Made by a program: the position numbers and the translations under genes. Of a stretch of 64,000 bases of DNA, positions 55,805 through 63,789 are shown one piece after another. Origin of the DNA: Clostridia bacterium (lineage in GTDB: Bacteria; Bacillota; Clostridia; Christensenellales; CAG-1252); contig JAIKVL010000006.1 in NCBI GenBank assembly GCA_024685775.1, forward strand, positions 31,798 to 95,797, given 5' to 3'. The notes under the pieces were generated by a model, which worked only from the letters and a program-made list of their open reading frames with translations, was not told the DNA's origin and searched no databases. Positions within the stretch are counted from its first letter, which is position 1. Every line of letters begins with the position of its first letter.

Positions 55805-57424
55805 ATGAGAAACGTTAAAGAATTGTATGAACTGTGGAAAAGCAAAGTGACGGAGAAAGAACTCGCGGACGAGCTTGCCGCGATCTCTGGCGACGAAGAA
55901 AAGATCTCCGACGCCTTTTATCAGGACCTCGCGTTCGGGACGGGCGGTTTGCGCGGCGTCCTCGGCGCGGGAACGAACCGAATGAACGTCTATACCGTCG
56001 GAAAAGCGACGCAAGGGCTTGCCTCTTACGTCCTGTCGCATTATAAAGAGGGGGAAAGAAGCGTCGCGATCAGCTACGACTCGCGCATCAATTCCGACCT
56101 TTTTGCGAAAAAAGCAGCCGAGATCTTCGCGGCGAACGGGATTAAAGCCTTTTTGTATAAGACCTTGATGCCGACTCCGTGCCTCTCTTTCGCCGTCCGT
56201 AAACTCGGTTGCGCGGCGGGCGTTATGGTCACCGCATCGCATAATCCCGCGAAATATAACGGGTATAAGGTTTACGGAGCGGACGGTTGCCAAATCACCG
56301 AAGAGGCGGCTGTGGAGATCCTTTCCGCGATCGAAAAGACGGATGCGTTCGACGGCGTAAAGACCGTCGATTTCGACGCGGCTCTCGGAAGCGGCGCGAT
56401 CGAATATATCAAAGACGAAGTCTTGACCGAATTCATCGAAAGAGTCAAGAAAGAATCCGTCGTTAAAGGCGAAAAACTCGACCGCACGGCGAAAATCGTC
56501 TATTCTCCGCTGAACGGCACGGGTCTCGTCCCCGTGACGCGCATTTTGAAAGAAACCGGCTTTGAAAACGTCGTGATCGTCAAAGAGCAGGAAAAGCCCG
56601 ACGGACATTTCCCGACTTGCCCGTATCCGAACCCAGAGATCCGCGAAGCGCTGACCCTCGGTTTGGAATATGCGGAGCGGCTCGGCGCGGATATTTTGAT
56701 CGCGACCGATCCCGACTGCGACCGCGTGGGAATCGCCGTAAAGAACAACGAAGGCGGCTTCTCGCTTTTGAGCGGAAACGAAACGGGATTCTTGCTCATT
56801 GATTTCATTTGCCGTATGCGCTTGAAAAACGGAACGATGCCGAAGAATCCGCGCATGGTCAAAACCATTGTTACGAGCGATCTCGCGGAAAAGATCGCCG
56901 CGAAGTACGGCGTTCAAACGAGCAACGTCCTGACCGGCTTTAAGTATATCGGCGAGCAGATCGGTCTTTTGGAAAAGAAAGGAGAGGAAGACTCCTACAT
57001 CTTCGGATTCGAAGAGAGCTACGGTTATTTGACGGGTTCTTACGTCCGCGACAAGGACGCGGTGGACGGCGTCTTTATGATCGCGGAGATGTTTGCTTAT
57101 TACAGAGCGCAAGGGATCTCGCTTCTCGATAAACTGAATGAGATCTATCGCGAGTTCGGACATTACGTTTCCTCGCTCGAATGCAAGCAATTCGAGGGCG
57201 CGGAAGGCTTCAAAAAGATGCAGGACATTATGAATGACTATCGCGCAGCGAAAGAAGTAGAAGGGAAAAAGGTCGTCTCGATGAAAGACTATTCGCTCGG
57301 GATCGACGGACTCCCGAAATCCAACGTTGTTAAATTTGTCTTGGAAGACGGCAGCACGCTCGTCGCGCGTCCTTCCGGAACGGAGCCTAAACTCAAAATC
57401 TATCGTTGCAGGATCGAAGACTGA
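55805..57424 (+). CDS. Phosphohexomutase (phosphoglucomutase/phosphomannomutase type)
   Basis: This 539-residue alpha-D-phosphohexomutase has the phosphoserine loop TASHNPAKYNGYKVYG, the magnesium loop ATDPDCDRVG, the sugar-binding loop FEESYGYLTGSYVRDKDAV and the C-terminal phosphate-binding RPSGTEPKLKIY. It interconverts hexose-1- and 6-phosphates. Next to GH130 phosphorylases, it would feed mannose-1-phosphate or glucose-1-phosphate into glycolysis. Substrate preference cannot be read. It is the last gene of the locus, before a terminator. Confidence 0.93.
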   Translation: MRNVKELYELWKSKVTEKELADELAAISGDEEKISDAFYQDLAFGTGGLRGVLGAGTNRMNVYTVGKATQGLASYVLSHYKEGERSVAISYDSRINSDLFAKKAAEIFAANGIKAFLYKTLMPTPCLSFAVRKLGCAAGVMVTASHNPAKYNGYKVYGADGCQITEEAAVEILSAIEKTDAFDGVKTVDFDAALGSGAIEYIKDEVLTEFIERVKKESVVKGEKLDRTAKIVYSPLNGTGLVPVTRILKETGFENVVIVKEQEKPDGHFPTCPYPNPEIREALTLGLEYAERLGADILIATDPDCDRVGIAVKNNEGGFSLLSGNETGFLLIDFICRMRLKNGTMPKNPRMVKTIVTSDLAEKIAAKYGVQTSNVLTGFKYIGEQIGLLEKKGEEDSYIFGFEESYGYLTGSYVRDKDAVDGVFMIAEMFAYYRAQGISLLDKLNEIYREFGHYVSSLECKQFEGAEGFKKMQDIMNDYRAAKEVEGKKVVSMKDYSLGIDGLPKSNVVKFVLEDGSTLVARPSGTEPKLKIYRCRIED

Positions 57425-57450
57425 ATCTCTCGCGATAAATCGTGAAAACG

Positions 57451-57477
57451 GCGCTTTGCTTCGGCAAGGCGCTTTTT
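57451..57477 (+). terminator. Intrinsic terminator after the phosphohexomutase gene
   Basis: A 9 bp stem GCGCTTTGC / GCAAGGCGC (one G-U pair) with loop TTCG and a T5 tail. Confidence 0.9.
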
Positions 57478-57577
57478 CGTTGAAAAAATCGAAATCGGCG
57501 AGAAAAATGGGCGTAAAATGAAAGACTAAACGGAAAAAATGGTTTATAATAAAAATACGAACGAAAAAGAGGTCGCT

Positions 57578-58306
57578 ATGTTAGAACTGAAAAACGTGTC
57601 TTTTTCCGTTACGGATAACGGGGAAAGGAAAGAAATCATCAAAGACGTCAGTCTTACCGTGGAAAGCGGCAAGATCGTCGTTATTACGGGACCGAACGGA
57701 GGCGGGAAATCGACGCTTGCCCGTTTGATTATGGGGATCGAAAAGCCTTCGTCCGGTAGGATCTTTTATAACGGCGAGGACGTCACCGATCTTTCCGTGA
57801 CGGAGAGAGCGAAAGCGGGCGTTTCTTTCGCGTTTCAGCAACCCGTCAAATTCAAAGGTTTGAAAGTCCTCGATCTTTTGCGCCTCGCGAGCGGGAGAAA
57901 GCTCTCCACGGGCGACGCTTGCGAATATCTTTCCGCCGTCGGTCTTTGCGCGCGCAATTATATTGACCGCGAACTGAACGCAAGTCTTTCCGGAGGCGAA
58001 TTGAAGCGCGTGGAGATCGCGGAAATTATCGCGAGAAATTCTCGCCTGAGCATTTTCGACGAGCCGGAAGCGGGGATCGACCTTTGGAGCTTTGCCAATT
58101 TGATTAAAGTTTTCGATACGATGAAAAAGAAAAATCCGGACGGCGCGATCGTCATCATTTCGCACCAAGAGCGCATATTGAATATTGCGGACGAGATCGT
58201 CGTTATCAAAAACGGGCGCGTCGATCGGACGGGGTCGAAAGAAGAGATCCTTCCGTCTTTGATGATGTCGGACGATTTCGTGGGCGAATGCCCGAAAAAC
58301 GCGTAG
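57578..58306 (+). CDS. sufC: SufC-type iron-sulfur cluster assembly ATPase
   Basis: This 242-residue ABC-type ATPase without a membrane partner has Walker A GPNGGGKST, signature LSGGELKRVEIAEI and Walker B LSIFDEPEAGIDLWS, all with SufC-specific spelling. The ATG at 57578 behind AAAGAGG gives the usual N-terminus; an in-frame ATG at 57539 is less likely because a TATAAT lies between the two. It works with the SufB/D-like protein 9 bases downstream. Confidence 0.93.
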   Translation: MLELKNVSFSVTDNGERKEIIKDVSLTVESGKIVVITGPNGGGKSTLARLIMGIEKPSSGRIFYNGEDVTDLSVTERAKAGVSFAFQQPVKFKGLKVLDLLRLASGRKLSTGDACEYLSAVGLCARNYIDRELNASLSGGELKRVEIAEIIARNSRLSIFDEPEAGIDLWSFANLIKVFDTMKKKNPDGAIVIISHQERILNIADEIVVIKNGRVDRTGSKEEILPSLMMSDDFVGECPKNA

Positions 58307-58315
58307 GAGGGCAGT

Positions 58316-59239
58316 ATGAAATTCGATGAGATCCAACTCCGCCTTCTCGAAGAGATCGCCGAACTTCACGGCGTCCCGGAGGGTGCCTACAATATTCGAT
58401 CCAATTCCGAAGCGCTCGGCAGAAAAAGCACCGAGCATATCGTAATTTCCCCGAAAAAAGAGGTTTCGGGTATCGACATCACGATCGCTCCCGAGACGAA
58501 GAACGAAAGCGTCCATATCCCCGTCGTTTTGACCAAAAGCGGTTTGAAAGAGACGGTTTACAATGATTTTTACGTCGGCGAAGGCGCGGACGTTTTGATC
58601 GTCGCGGGATGCGGGATCGATAACTGCGGCGCGGGCGACTCCGAGCACGACGGCGTGCATCGCTTCTTTTTGAAAAAGGGTGCGAAAGTCCGCTACGTCG
58701 AAAAGCATTACGGATCGGGCGTAGGAAAAGGAAAACGAATCTTGAATCCCGTTACCGAAGCCTATTTGGACGAAGACGCCGAAATGACTATGGAAATGGT
58801 CCAGATCAAAGGCGTGGACGACACGACTCGGACGACGCTTTGCGTCTTGAAGGATCGAGCGAAACTCGTCGTTCGCGAAAGACTGATGACGCACGATGAT
58901 CAAAAGGCGGTCAGCGTCTATGACGTAAAACTCGAAGGCGAAGGCGCAAGCGCGGACGTCGTCTCGCGCGCGGTCGCGAAAGGAACGTCTTTCCAGAAGT
59001 TTGACGCGAAAATCACCGGCGACGCCCCCTGTTACGGTCACACGGAATGCGATTCCATTATTATGGACGACGGAAAGATCCTTGCCGTCCCGTCTCTTCA
59101 AGCGAATCACGTCGATGCCTCTCTCGTCCACGAAGCGGCGATCGGAAAGATCGCGGGCGAACAGCTTATCAAGCTGATGACGCTCGGATTGACGGAGAAG
59201 GAGGCGGAGGAACAGATTATTAGCGGCTTCCTTCGCTGA
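58316..59239 (+). CDS. Short SufB/SufD-family scaffold protein
   Basis: This 307-residue protein holds the SufBD beta-helix core and C-terminal helices (EGEGASADVVSRAVAKGTSFQKF, and GHTECDSIIMDDGKILAVPSL). SufB is normally about 470 residues, so this is the short form. With SufC alone, and no sufD, sufS or sufU following, it looks like the two-gene SUF-like minimal system (SmsCB) described in archaea and some anaerobic bacteria. It scaffolds iron-sulfur clusters. GGAGG precedes the ATG. Confidence 0.88.
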   Translation: MKFDEIQLRLLEEIAELHGVPEGAYNIRSNSEALGRKSTEHIVISPKKEVSGIDITIAPETKNESVHIPVVLTKSGLKETVYNDFYVGEGADVLIVAGCGIDNCGAGDSEHDGVHRFFLKKGAKVRYVEKHYGSGVGKGKRILNPVTEAYLDEDAEMTMEMVQIKGVDDTTRTTLCVLKDRAKLVVRERLMTHDDQKAVSVYDVKLEGEGASADVVSRAVAKGTSFQKFDAKITGDAPCYGHTECDSIIMDDGKILAVPSLQANHVDASLVHEAAIGKIAGEQLIKLMTLGLTEKEAEEQIISGFLR

Positions 59240-59426
59240 TTAAGCGGCTTTGAATATCGCGCAATTGCTTCGTTTACTGACTTTGTCGCCGTGCATCACG
59301 TACAAGTAGTACGCTCGACACGGCAACTCGCCGAGCCTCGCACTTGCATTGATCTTCAAAAGCCGCTATTTTTTTTCGTGCGGTTTTTCGTCGAGCCTCG
59401 AATTTTCATTAATCTCCGAAGTCGCT
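59240..59426. repeat. Intergenic element with nested inverted repeats and a partial tandem copy
   Basis: In the 361-base gap after sufB, AGCGGCTTTGAA (from about 59242) is inverted as TTCAAAAGCCGCT (59355-59367) and followed by eight T. Inside lies a nested palindrome, GCCGTG (59288-59293) and CACGGC (59319-59324) around CGTAC-AAGTA-GTACG. The block 59332-59367 recurs imperfectly at 59392-59426, both starting CGAGCCTCG and 60 bases apart. This may be a dispersed repeat that also ends transcription. The remainder (59427-59550) is A/T-rich with nothing recognised. Confidence 0.6.
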
Positions 59427-59550
59427 CTGAAATAAAAATGTTTTTGTGGAATATTCCACTAATGTAACATTCTGTTCTGCTTTTTTCTTTGGAATTTCGC
59501 ATTTTTAAGGCGATTTTTTGCAATTTGATAGATATTTTTTCGCTCCTTTG

Positions 59551-59580
59551 TTGACTATACGCGGATTGCGACCTTATAAT
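59551..59580 (+). promoter_or_regulatory. Promoter of the nfnAB-like operon
   Basis: TTGACT (59551-59556), an 18-base spacer, TATAAT (59575-59580), then GAGGTG before the ATG at 59601. Confidence 0.85.
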
Positions 59581-59600
59581 AATTTCTAATGAGGTGAATT

Positions 59601-60449
59601 ATGTATAAAATTCTTACGAAAAAAAGTTTGAATCCCACCGTTACCTTTATGGAGATCGAAGCGCCGCTCGTCGCGAATAAAGCGAAAGCGGGGCAGTTCA
59701 TCATTTTAAGGGTGGATGAAGAAGGCGAAAGAATTCCTTTGACCGTCGCGGGCGTGGATAAGGAAAAAGGCGGAGTCAAGATCATTTTCCAAATCGTCGG
59801 CGCGACGACGGAAAAACTCAATCACAAAGCCGAAGGCGAATTCATTCAGGATTTCGTTGGTCCGCTTGGGACGCCCACGCATATCGAAGGGCTTAAAAAA
59901 GTCTGCGTCGTAGGCGGTGGCGTCGGCTGCGCGATCGCGCTTCCCATTGCGGAAGCACTCCACGCGCAGGGCACCGAAGTGACGAGCATCGTCGGTTTCC
60001 GTAATAAGGACCTTTTGATCTTGGAAGACGAATTCAAGGCTTGCTCCGATCGTCTGGTCGTTATGACGGACGACGGCTCCTACGCGCGCCACGGAAACGT
60101 TACCGTTCCTTTGAAAGAGATGCTTGATGCGGGCGAGACCTTTGATATGATCATAACGATCGGTCCGCTTATTATGATGAAATTCGTCGTCGCGACCGCA
60201 AAGCCGTTCGGCGTTCCCGTGACCGTCTCGATGAACCCGATTATGATCGATGGGACGGGGATGTGCGGCGGTTGCCGTTTGACCTTGACGCAGGACGGTA
60301 AACGCGTCACGAAATTCGCTTGCGTGGACGGTCCCGATTTCAACGGTTACGAAGTCGATTTCGACGAAGCAATGTCGAGAGGCAGAACGTATTTCGAATT
60401 CGAGCGCAAAGCTCACGAGAAAGTCTGCAATCTCTTTAAGGGGGTATAA
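59601..60449 (+). CDS. NfnA-like FAD/NAD-binding subunit with a 2Fe-2S site
   Basis: This 282-residue protein belongs to the ferredoxin-NADP reductase-like PyrK/SudB group. The FAD part is N-terminal (GQFIILRVDEEGERIPLTV), the pyridine nucleotide part has VGGGVGCAIALPIAEAL, and the C-terminal iron-sulfur cysteines lie in GTGMCGGCRLT and KFACVDGP. Paired with the gene 2 bases downstream it matches NfnAB, the electron-bifurcating NADH/ferredoxin:NADP transhydrogenase of anaerobes. Such pairs are also annotated as sulfide dehydrogenase; the two cannot be separated here. Confidence 0.88.
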   Translation: MYKILTKKSLNPTVTFMEIEAPLVANKAKAGQFIILRVDEEGERIPLTVAGVDKEKGGVKIIFQIVGATTEKLNHKAEGEFIQDFVGPLGTPTHIEGLKKVCVVGGGVGCAIALPIAEALHAQGTEVTSIVGFRNKDLLILEDEFKACSDRLVVMTDDGSYARHGNVTVPLKEMLDAGETFDMIITIGPLIMMKFVVATAKPFGVPVTVSMNPIMIDGTGMCGGCRLTLTQDGKRVTKFACVDGPDFNGYEVDFDEAMSRGRTYFEFERKAHEKVCNLFKGV

Positions 60450-60451
60450 CT

Positions 60452-61864
60452 ATGCCGAATATGAATCCGAAGAAAAACGAAATGCCGACGCAGGATCCCT
60501 TGGTCCGCGCGCATAATTTCAGTGAAGTTGCCCTCGGCTACGAAGAGAGCGTCGCGGTAGACGAGGCGAATCGTTGCTTGAACTGCAAAGCGATGCCTTG
60601 TGTTTCCGGTTGTCCGGTCAACATTCGTATCCCCGAATTTATCGCGAAGATCCGCGAGCTCGATTTCGAGGGCGCGTATCAAATCATTACCCAAACGTCC
60701 AGTCTTCCCGCCGTTTGCGGCAGGGTTTGTCCGCAGGAAACGCAATGCGAAAGCAAATGCGTTCGCGGTATCAAAGGGGAGAGCGTCGGGATCGGCAGAC
60801 TCGAACGTTTCGTTGCCGATTATCATAACGCGCATTCCGTGACGGCTCCGAAGAAACCCGCTCCGAACGGACATAAAGTCGCGGTCATCGGTTCCGGTCC
60901 TTCGGGCTTGACTTGCGCGGGCGATCTTGCGAAGAAAGGATACTCCGTTACCGTCTTCGAAGCTTTGCACCTCGCGGGCGGCGTCCTCGTGTACGGGATT
61001 CCCGAGTTCCGTCTTCCGAAATCCATCGTCCAAAAAGAAGTCGAGACGTTGAAAGCGCTCGGCGTCGAAGTCATGACGAACGTCGTTATCGGAAAGACGT
61101 TGACGGTGGACGAGCTTTTCGAAATGGGCTTCGAATCCGTCTTTATCGGATCGGGCGCGGGACTTCCGAACTTTATGAATATCCCGGGCGAAGCGCTGAA
61201 AGGCGTCTATTCCGCAAACGAGTTCCTGACGAGAAGCAACCTTATGAAAGCCTATAAAGACGATCCCGATACCCCGATTATGAAAGGCGGCAAAGTCGCC
61301 GTCGTCGGCGGTGGTAACGTCGCGATGGACGCGGCGCGTACGGCGCTCCGTCTCGGCGCGGAAAAGGTTTACATCGTCTATCGTCGTTCGATGGAAGAGC
61401 TTCCCGCGAGAAAGGAAGAAGTCGAGCACGCGATGGAAGAGGGAATCGAATTCCGTCTCTTGACCAACCCGACCGAGATCCTCGGCTATAAAAACGAAAA
61501 CGATCCCCGCGATCCGAAAAACGGTTCGGTCATCGGAATGAACTGCATCAAAATGGAGCTCGGCGAACCCGATCAAAAGGGCAGAAGACGCCCCGTTCCA
61601 GTCGAAGGTTCGGACTTTACGATCGATCTCGACGTCGTCATTATGGCGATCGGAACTTCTCCGAATCCGCTTTTGAAAAACACCACCGATGGCTTGGACG
61701 TAAACAGCCGCGGAGGAATTATCGTAAACGAGTCCGGTTTGACTTCGCGCATCGCGGTTTATGCGGGCGGTGATGCGGTCACGGGCGCGGCTACCGTTAT
61801 TTCCGCGATGGGCGCGGGAAAGGTCGCGGCAAAAGCGATCGACGAGTATCTGTCTCAAAAGTAA
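60452..61864 (+). CDS. NfnB-like subunit (glutamate synthase small-chain family)
   Basis: This 470-residue protein has N-terminal cysteines for two 4Fe-4S clusters (CLNCKAMPCVSGCPV, then CGRVCPQETQCESKC). It has FAD binding in VAVIGSGPSGLTCAGDLAKK and NADPH binding in VAVVGGGNVAMDAARTALRLGA followed by VYRRS. The C-terminus carries GGDAVTGAATVISAMGAGK. No glutamate synthase large subunit is nearby, and the partner upstream is NfnA-like, so electron bifurcation is favoured over glutamate synthesis. It ends at TAA followed directly by TAG. Confidence 0.9.
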   Translation: MPNMNPKKNEMPTQDPLVRAHNFSEVALGYEESVAVDEANRCLNCKAMPCVSGCPVNIRIPEFIAKIRELDFEGAYQIITQTSSLPAVCGRVCPQETQCESKCVRGIKGESVGIGRLERFVADYHNAHSVTAPKKPAPNGHKVAVIGSGPSGLTCAGDLAKKGYSVTVFEALHLAGGVLVYGIPEFRLPKSIVQKEVETLKALGVEVMTNVVIGKTLTVDELFEMGFESVFIGSGAGLPNFMNIPGEALKGVYSANEFLTRSNLMKAYKDDPDTPIMKGGKVAVVGGGNVAMDAARTALRLGAEKVYIVYRRSMEELPARKEEVEHAMEEGIEFRLLTNPTEILGYKNENDPRDPKNGSVIGMNCIKMELGEPDQKGRRRPVPVEGSDFTIDLDVVIMAIGTSPNPLLKNTTDGLDVNSRGGIIVNESGLTSRIAVYAGGDAVTGAATVISAMGAGKVAAKAIDEYLSQK

Positions 61865-61914
61865 TAGGATTGCGAAACGTAGCGAAACCTTTGTCTTCGC
61901 TCCGATTCGTATCG

Positions 61915-61943
61915 AAAAGGCGTGGCATATGCCACGCCTTTTT
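61915..61943. terminator. Bidirectional terminator between convergent genes
   Basis: A perfect 14 bp inverted repeat around AAAAGGCGTGGC / GCCACGCCTTTT is flanked by A and T runs on both sides. It serves the nfnB-like gene and, in reverse, the SGNH gene at 61990. Confidence 0.93.
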
Positions 61944-61989
61944 CTGTCGTTTTCGTCGTTTTGAATTTTTTGGTATTGCGCCCGAACTA

Positions 61990-63657
61990 TTATCGTTTTG
62001 TTGCTGTGATGTCGAGTTTCAAAACTTCGATTGCCATATGAACGACGGTTTTTCCGTCGTCCGATTCGGTCAAGAGCATACGCGCATAGCTTTCGCCCTC
62101 GTTGAACGCGTTATTCAAATAAACGGCGGTCATCGGTTCTTTTGTCACGGGCGAGGGGTACGTCTCTAAACGATACTGCCCGACGTAGCGCACGCGAATT
62201 TTCTCTTTCAGAAGCGAAGAAGAGGAAAGGATCAAGTGATTCGTTTCGCGGAACGTTTTGCTCATGGTCCGGAAGGCTTCGCTTTCGCGGTCGATTCCTT
62301 CGATGACGATCCCGTGCGCCGTTTCGAAAACGTCGATCATCGCGTTCAGATCGTAGGGGTCTACTCCGGGGAAAAATTGTTTGACGTAAGGAGCCAGCAT
62401 TTCAAAGTCCGCTACTTCCGAGACGTCAAAGGATTTCGAGTCCAAAAAAGCGGCGACCAAGCGTCGGGCGCTCGGCGAGAGTTCCGCCGTCATCTCGAAC
62501 GTTCCGTCCGATCCGAAACGAATATAACTTTTGTTCGCGTTGAAATAGGATAAAAGGTTTAGGTCCATCATCGAAACCGTGTCGAAGCGGAAAAGTTTCG
62601 ATTCGCCAAAGTGCGTTCCTTTGAGCGTGAGCGTGTTTTCGTTTTTGGGAATAGCGGAAGAAACGCCGTCGAAATAGGCGTTGGATACCTGCCGAACGGT
62701 TTTTGCGTCGCGGATGTCTTTCAAGATCTCGTCTTTGCTCTTCAAGTTCGGATAAATGCGTTCGAGCTGCGCGGCGCGGATCGCTTTGTAATTTTTCAAA
62801 ACGTTTTTGCCGGAGAGAGAAAGTTCGTCCAGTTTTTGTTGCAAAACTTCGGCGATCGCGGCGTGACCTTCGTTTTTCGGGTGAATTCCGTCCTCTTGGA
62901 AGAAGCGTTCCCAGCGGGTCGGGTCTTCGTCGCGGATTTTTTCCAACGCGGAATAGACGTCGCAAAGATAGGTGGGCTCCGCTGTTTCCGAATCGGAATG
63001 ATCAGCGATATATTCGGTGAAGATCTTATTGACTTCGCGCACCGCGATTCCCATTAATTCGTGATATCGATCGGGCGTATAGCCACATTGCGCGAGCGCG
63101 TTTTTGTAAGAGGAAGCGATCAACGGGGAGTCTTCCTTTGCGGGGTTGTACAGCGTTTGAAGAAAAATCGTCGCGGTCGGATTCAATGAGCGGATATAGG
63201 AAAGCGTCGCGTCTAAATTCGCGCGCGCACGGTCTCGCCGCTTTTGCAGTTCCGTGAGATCGCCGCGGGCGATCGAAAGCATCATGGCGTTTCGACTCGA
63301 AAGGATCAAGTCGTTTCCGACGATCGAAATATGAATGATATCCGCCGCGGTCAAAAGCGATTTGATCTGTTCGACGCCGTCGTCTTCCTTTTTAACGTAG
63401 GAAAGAAGGTTGCTCGTCGTCGAACCGCTGACGGCGCGATTATAAAACTTGTATTCGTTCGTCTTGCCGACGACTCCGTAATAGGCGTAGGATTCGCGCT
63501 CGTTGAACGGCATGGGTCCTGCGACTCCTTCGGCGATCGAATCTCCCAAAAAAAGAATGGTTTTCTTGTTTTCGGTCTTCGAATCGGCGGAGCAAGCGGA
63601 AAGGGCAAGGAGTGATAAGAGAAGAAAAAGGAATAACGCAGCAAAGAATTTTTTCAA
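61990..63657 (-). CDS. SGNH/GDSL hydrolase lipoprotein with unknown C-terminal half
   Basis: This 555-residue protein is started by TTG at 63657, 7 bases after GGAG. That gives the signal LKKFFAALFLFLLL and a lipobox LSAC, whereas the longer open frame does not give a signal-like start. The SGNH domain covers about 30-290, with FLGDSIAEG (catalytic Ser), GNDLI and EDGIHPKNEGH (Asp/His). The C-terminal 260 residues are of unknown type. It is not linked to the glycan locus by operon. Confidence 0.85.
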   Translation of the reverse strand: MKKFFAALFLFLLLSLLALSACSADSKTENKKTILFLGDSIAEGVAGPMPFNERESYAYYGVVGKTNEYKFYNRAVSGSTTSNLLSYVKKEDDGVEQIKSLLTAADIIHISIVGNDLILSSRNAMMLSIARGDLTELQKRRDRARANLDATLSYIRSLNPTATIFLQTLYNPAKEDSPLIASSYKNALAQCGYTPDRYHELMGIAVREVNKIFTEYIADHSDSETAEPTYLCDVYSALEKIRDEDPTRWERFFQEDGIHPKNEGHAAIAEVLQQKLDELSLSGKNVLKNYKAIRAAQLERIYPNLKSKDEILKDIRDAKTVRQVSNAYFDGVSSAIPKNENTLTLKGTHFGESKLFRFDTVSMMDLNLLSYFNANKSYIRFGSDGTFEMTAELSPSARRLVAAFLDSKSFDVSEVADFEMLAPYVKQFFPGVDPYDLNAMIDVFETAHGIVIEGIDRESEAFRTMSKTFRETNHLILSSSSLLKEKIRVRYVGQYRLETYPSPVTKEPMTAVYLNNAFNEGESYARMLLTESDDGKTVVHMAIEVLKLDITATKR

Positions 63658-63688
63658 GTTGAAGTCTCCGAAAAGAATATTATTTAAC

Positions 63689-63717
63689 AGTATAACGAAA
63701 AAACGGACTCTTGGCAA
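63689..63717 (-). promoter_or_regulatory. Promoter of the SGNH lipoprotein gene, placed inside a terminator
   Basis: On the minus strand TTGCCA (63717-63712), a 17-base spacer, TATACT (63694-63689). The -35 box lies in the loop of the terminator hairpin 63699-63734. Confidence 0.8.
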
Positions 63718-63734
63718 ACGAAAAGTCCGTTTTT
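63699..63734 (-). terminator. Terminator of the minus-strand gene at the window end
   Basis: A perfect 11 bp stem (AAAAACGGACT / AGTCCGTTTTT) with a 14-base loop. The T run follows the stem in the minus direction, ending the gene at 63790-64000. Confidence 0.88.
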
Positions 63735-63789
63735 ATCCATTCGACTTCTGTTTCGATCTCCGATTACGCGAAGGGCGATCGCCGTCGCG

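Noticed and set aside
59240..59380. Small protein gene on the minus strand in the intergenic repeat
   Set aside because: About 40 codons without a start codon and ribosome site in suitable position, ending inside an inverted repeat.
60452..61864. Glutamate synthase small subunit acting in ammonia assimilation
   Set aside because: No large subunit gene is adjacent and the upstream partner is NfnA-like, so the transhydrogenase reading is preferred.
61990..63717. Longer start for the SGNH lipoprotein at 63717
   Set aside because: The extra 20 residues would overlap the promoter and terminator and spoil the signal peptide; TTG at 63657 has GGAG at 7 bases.
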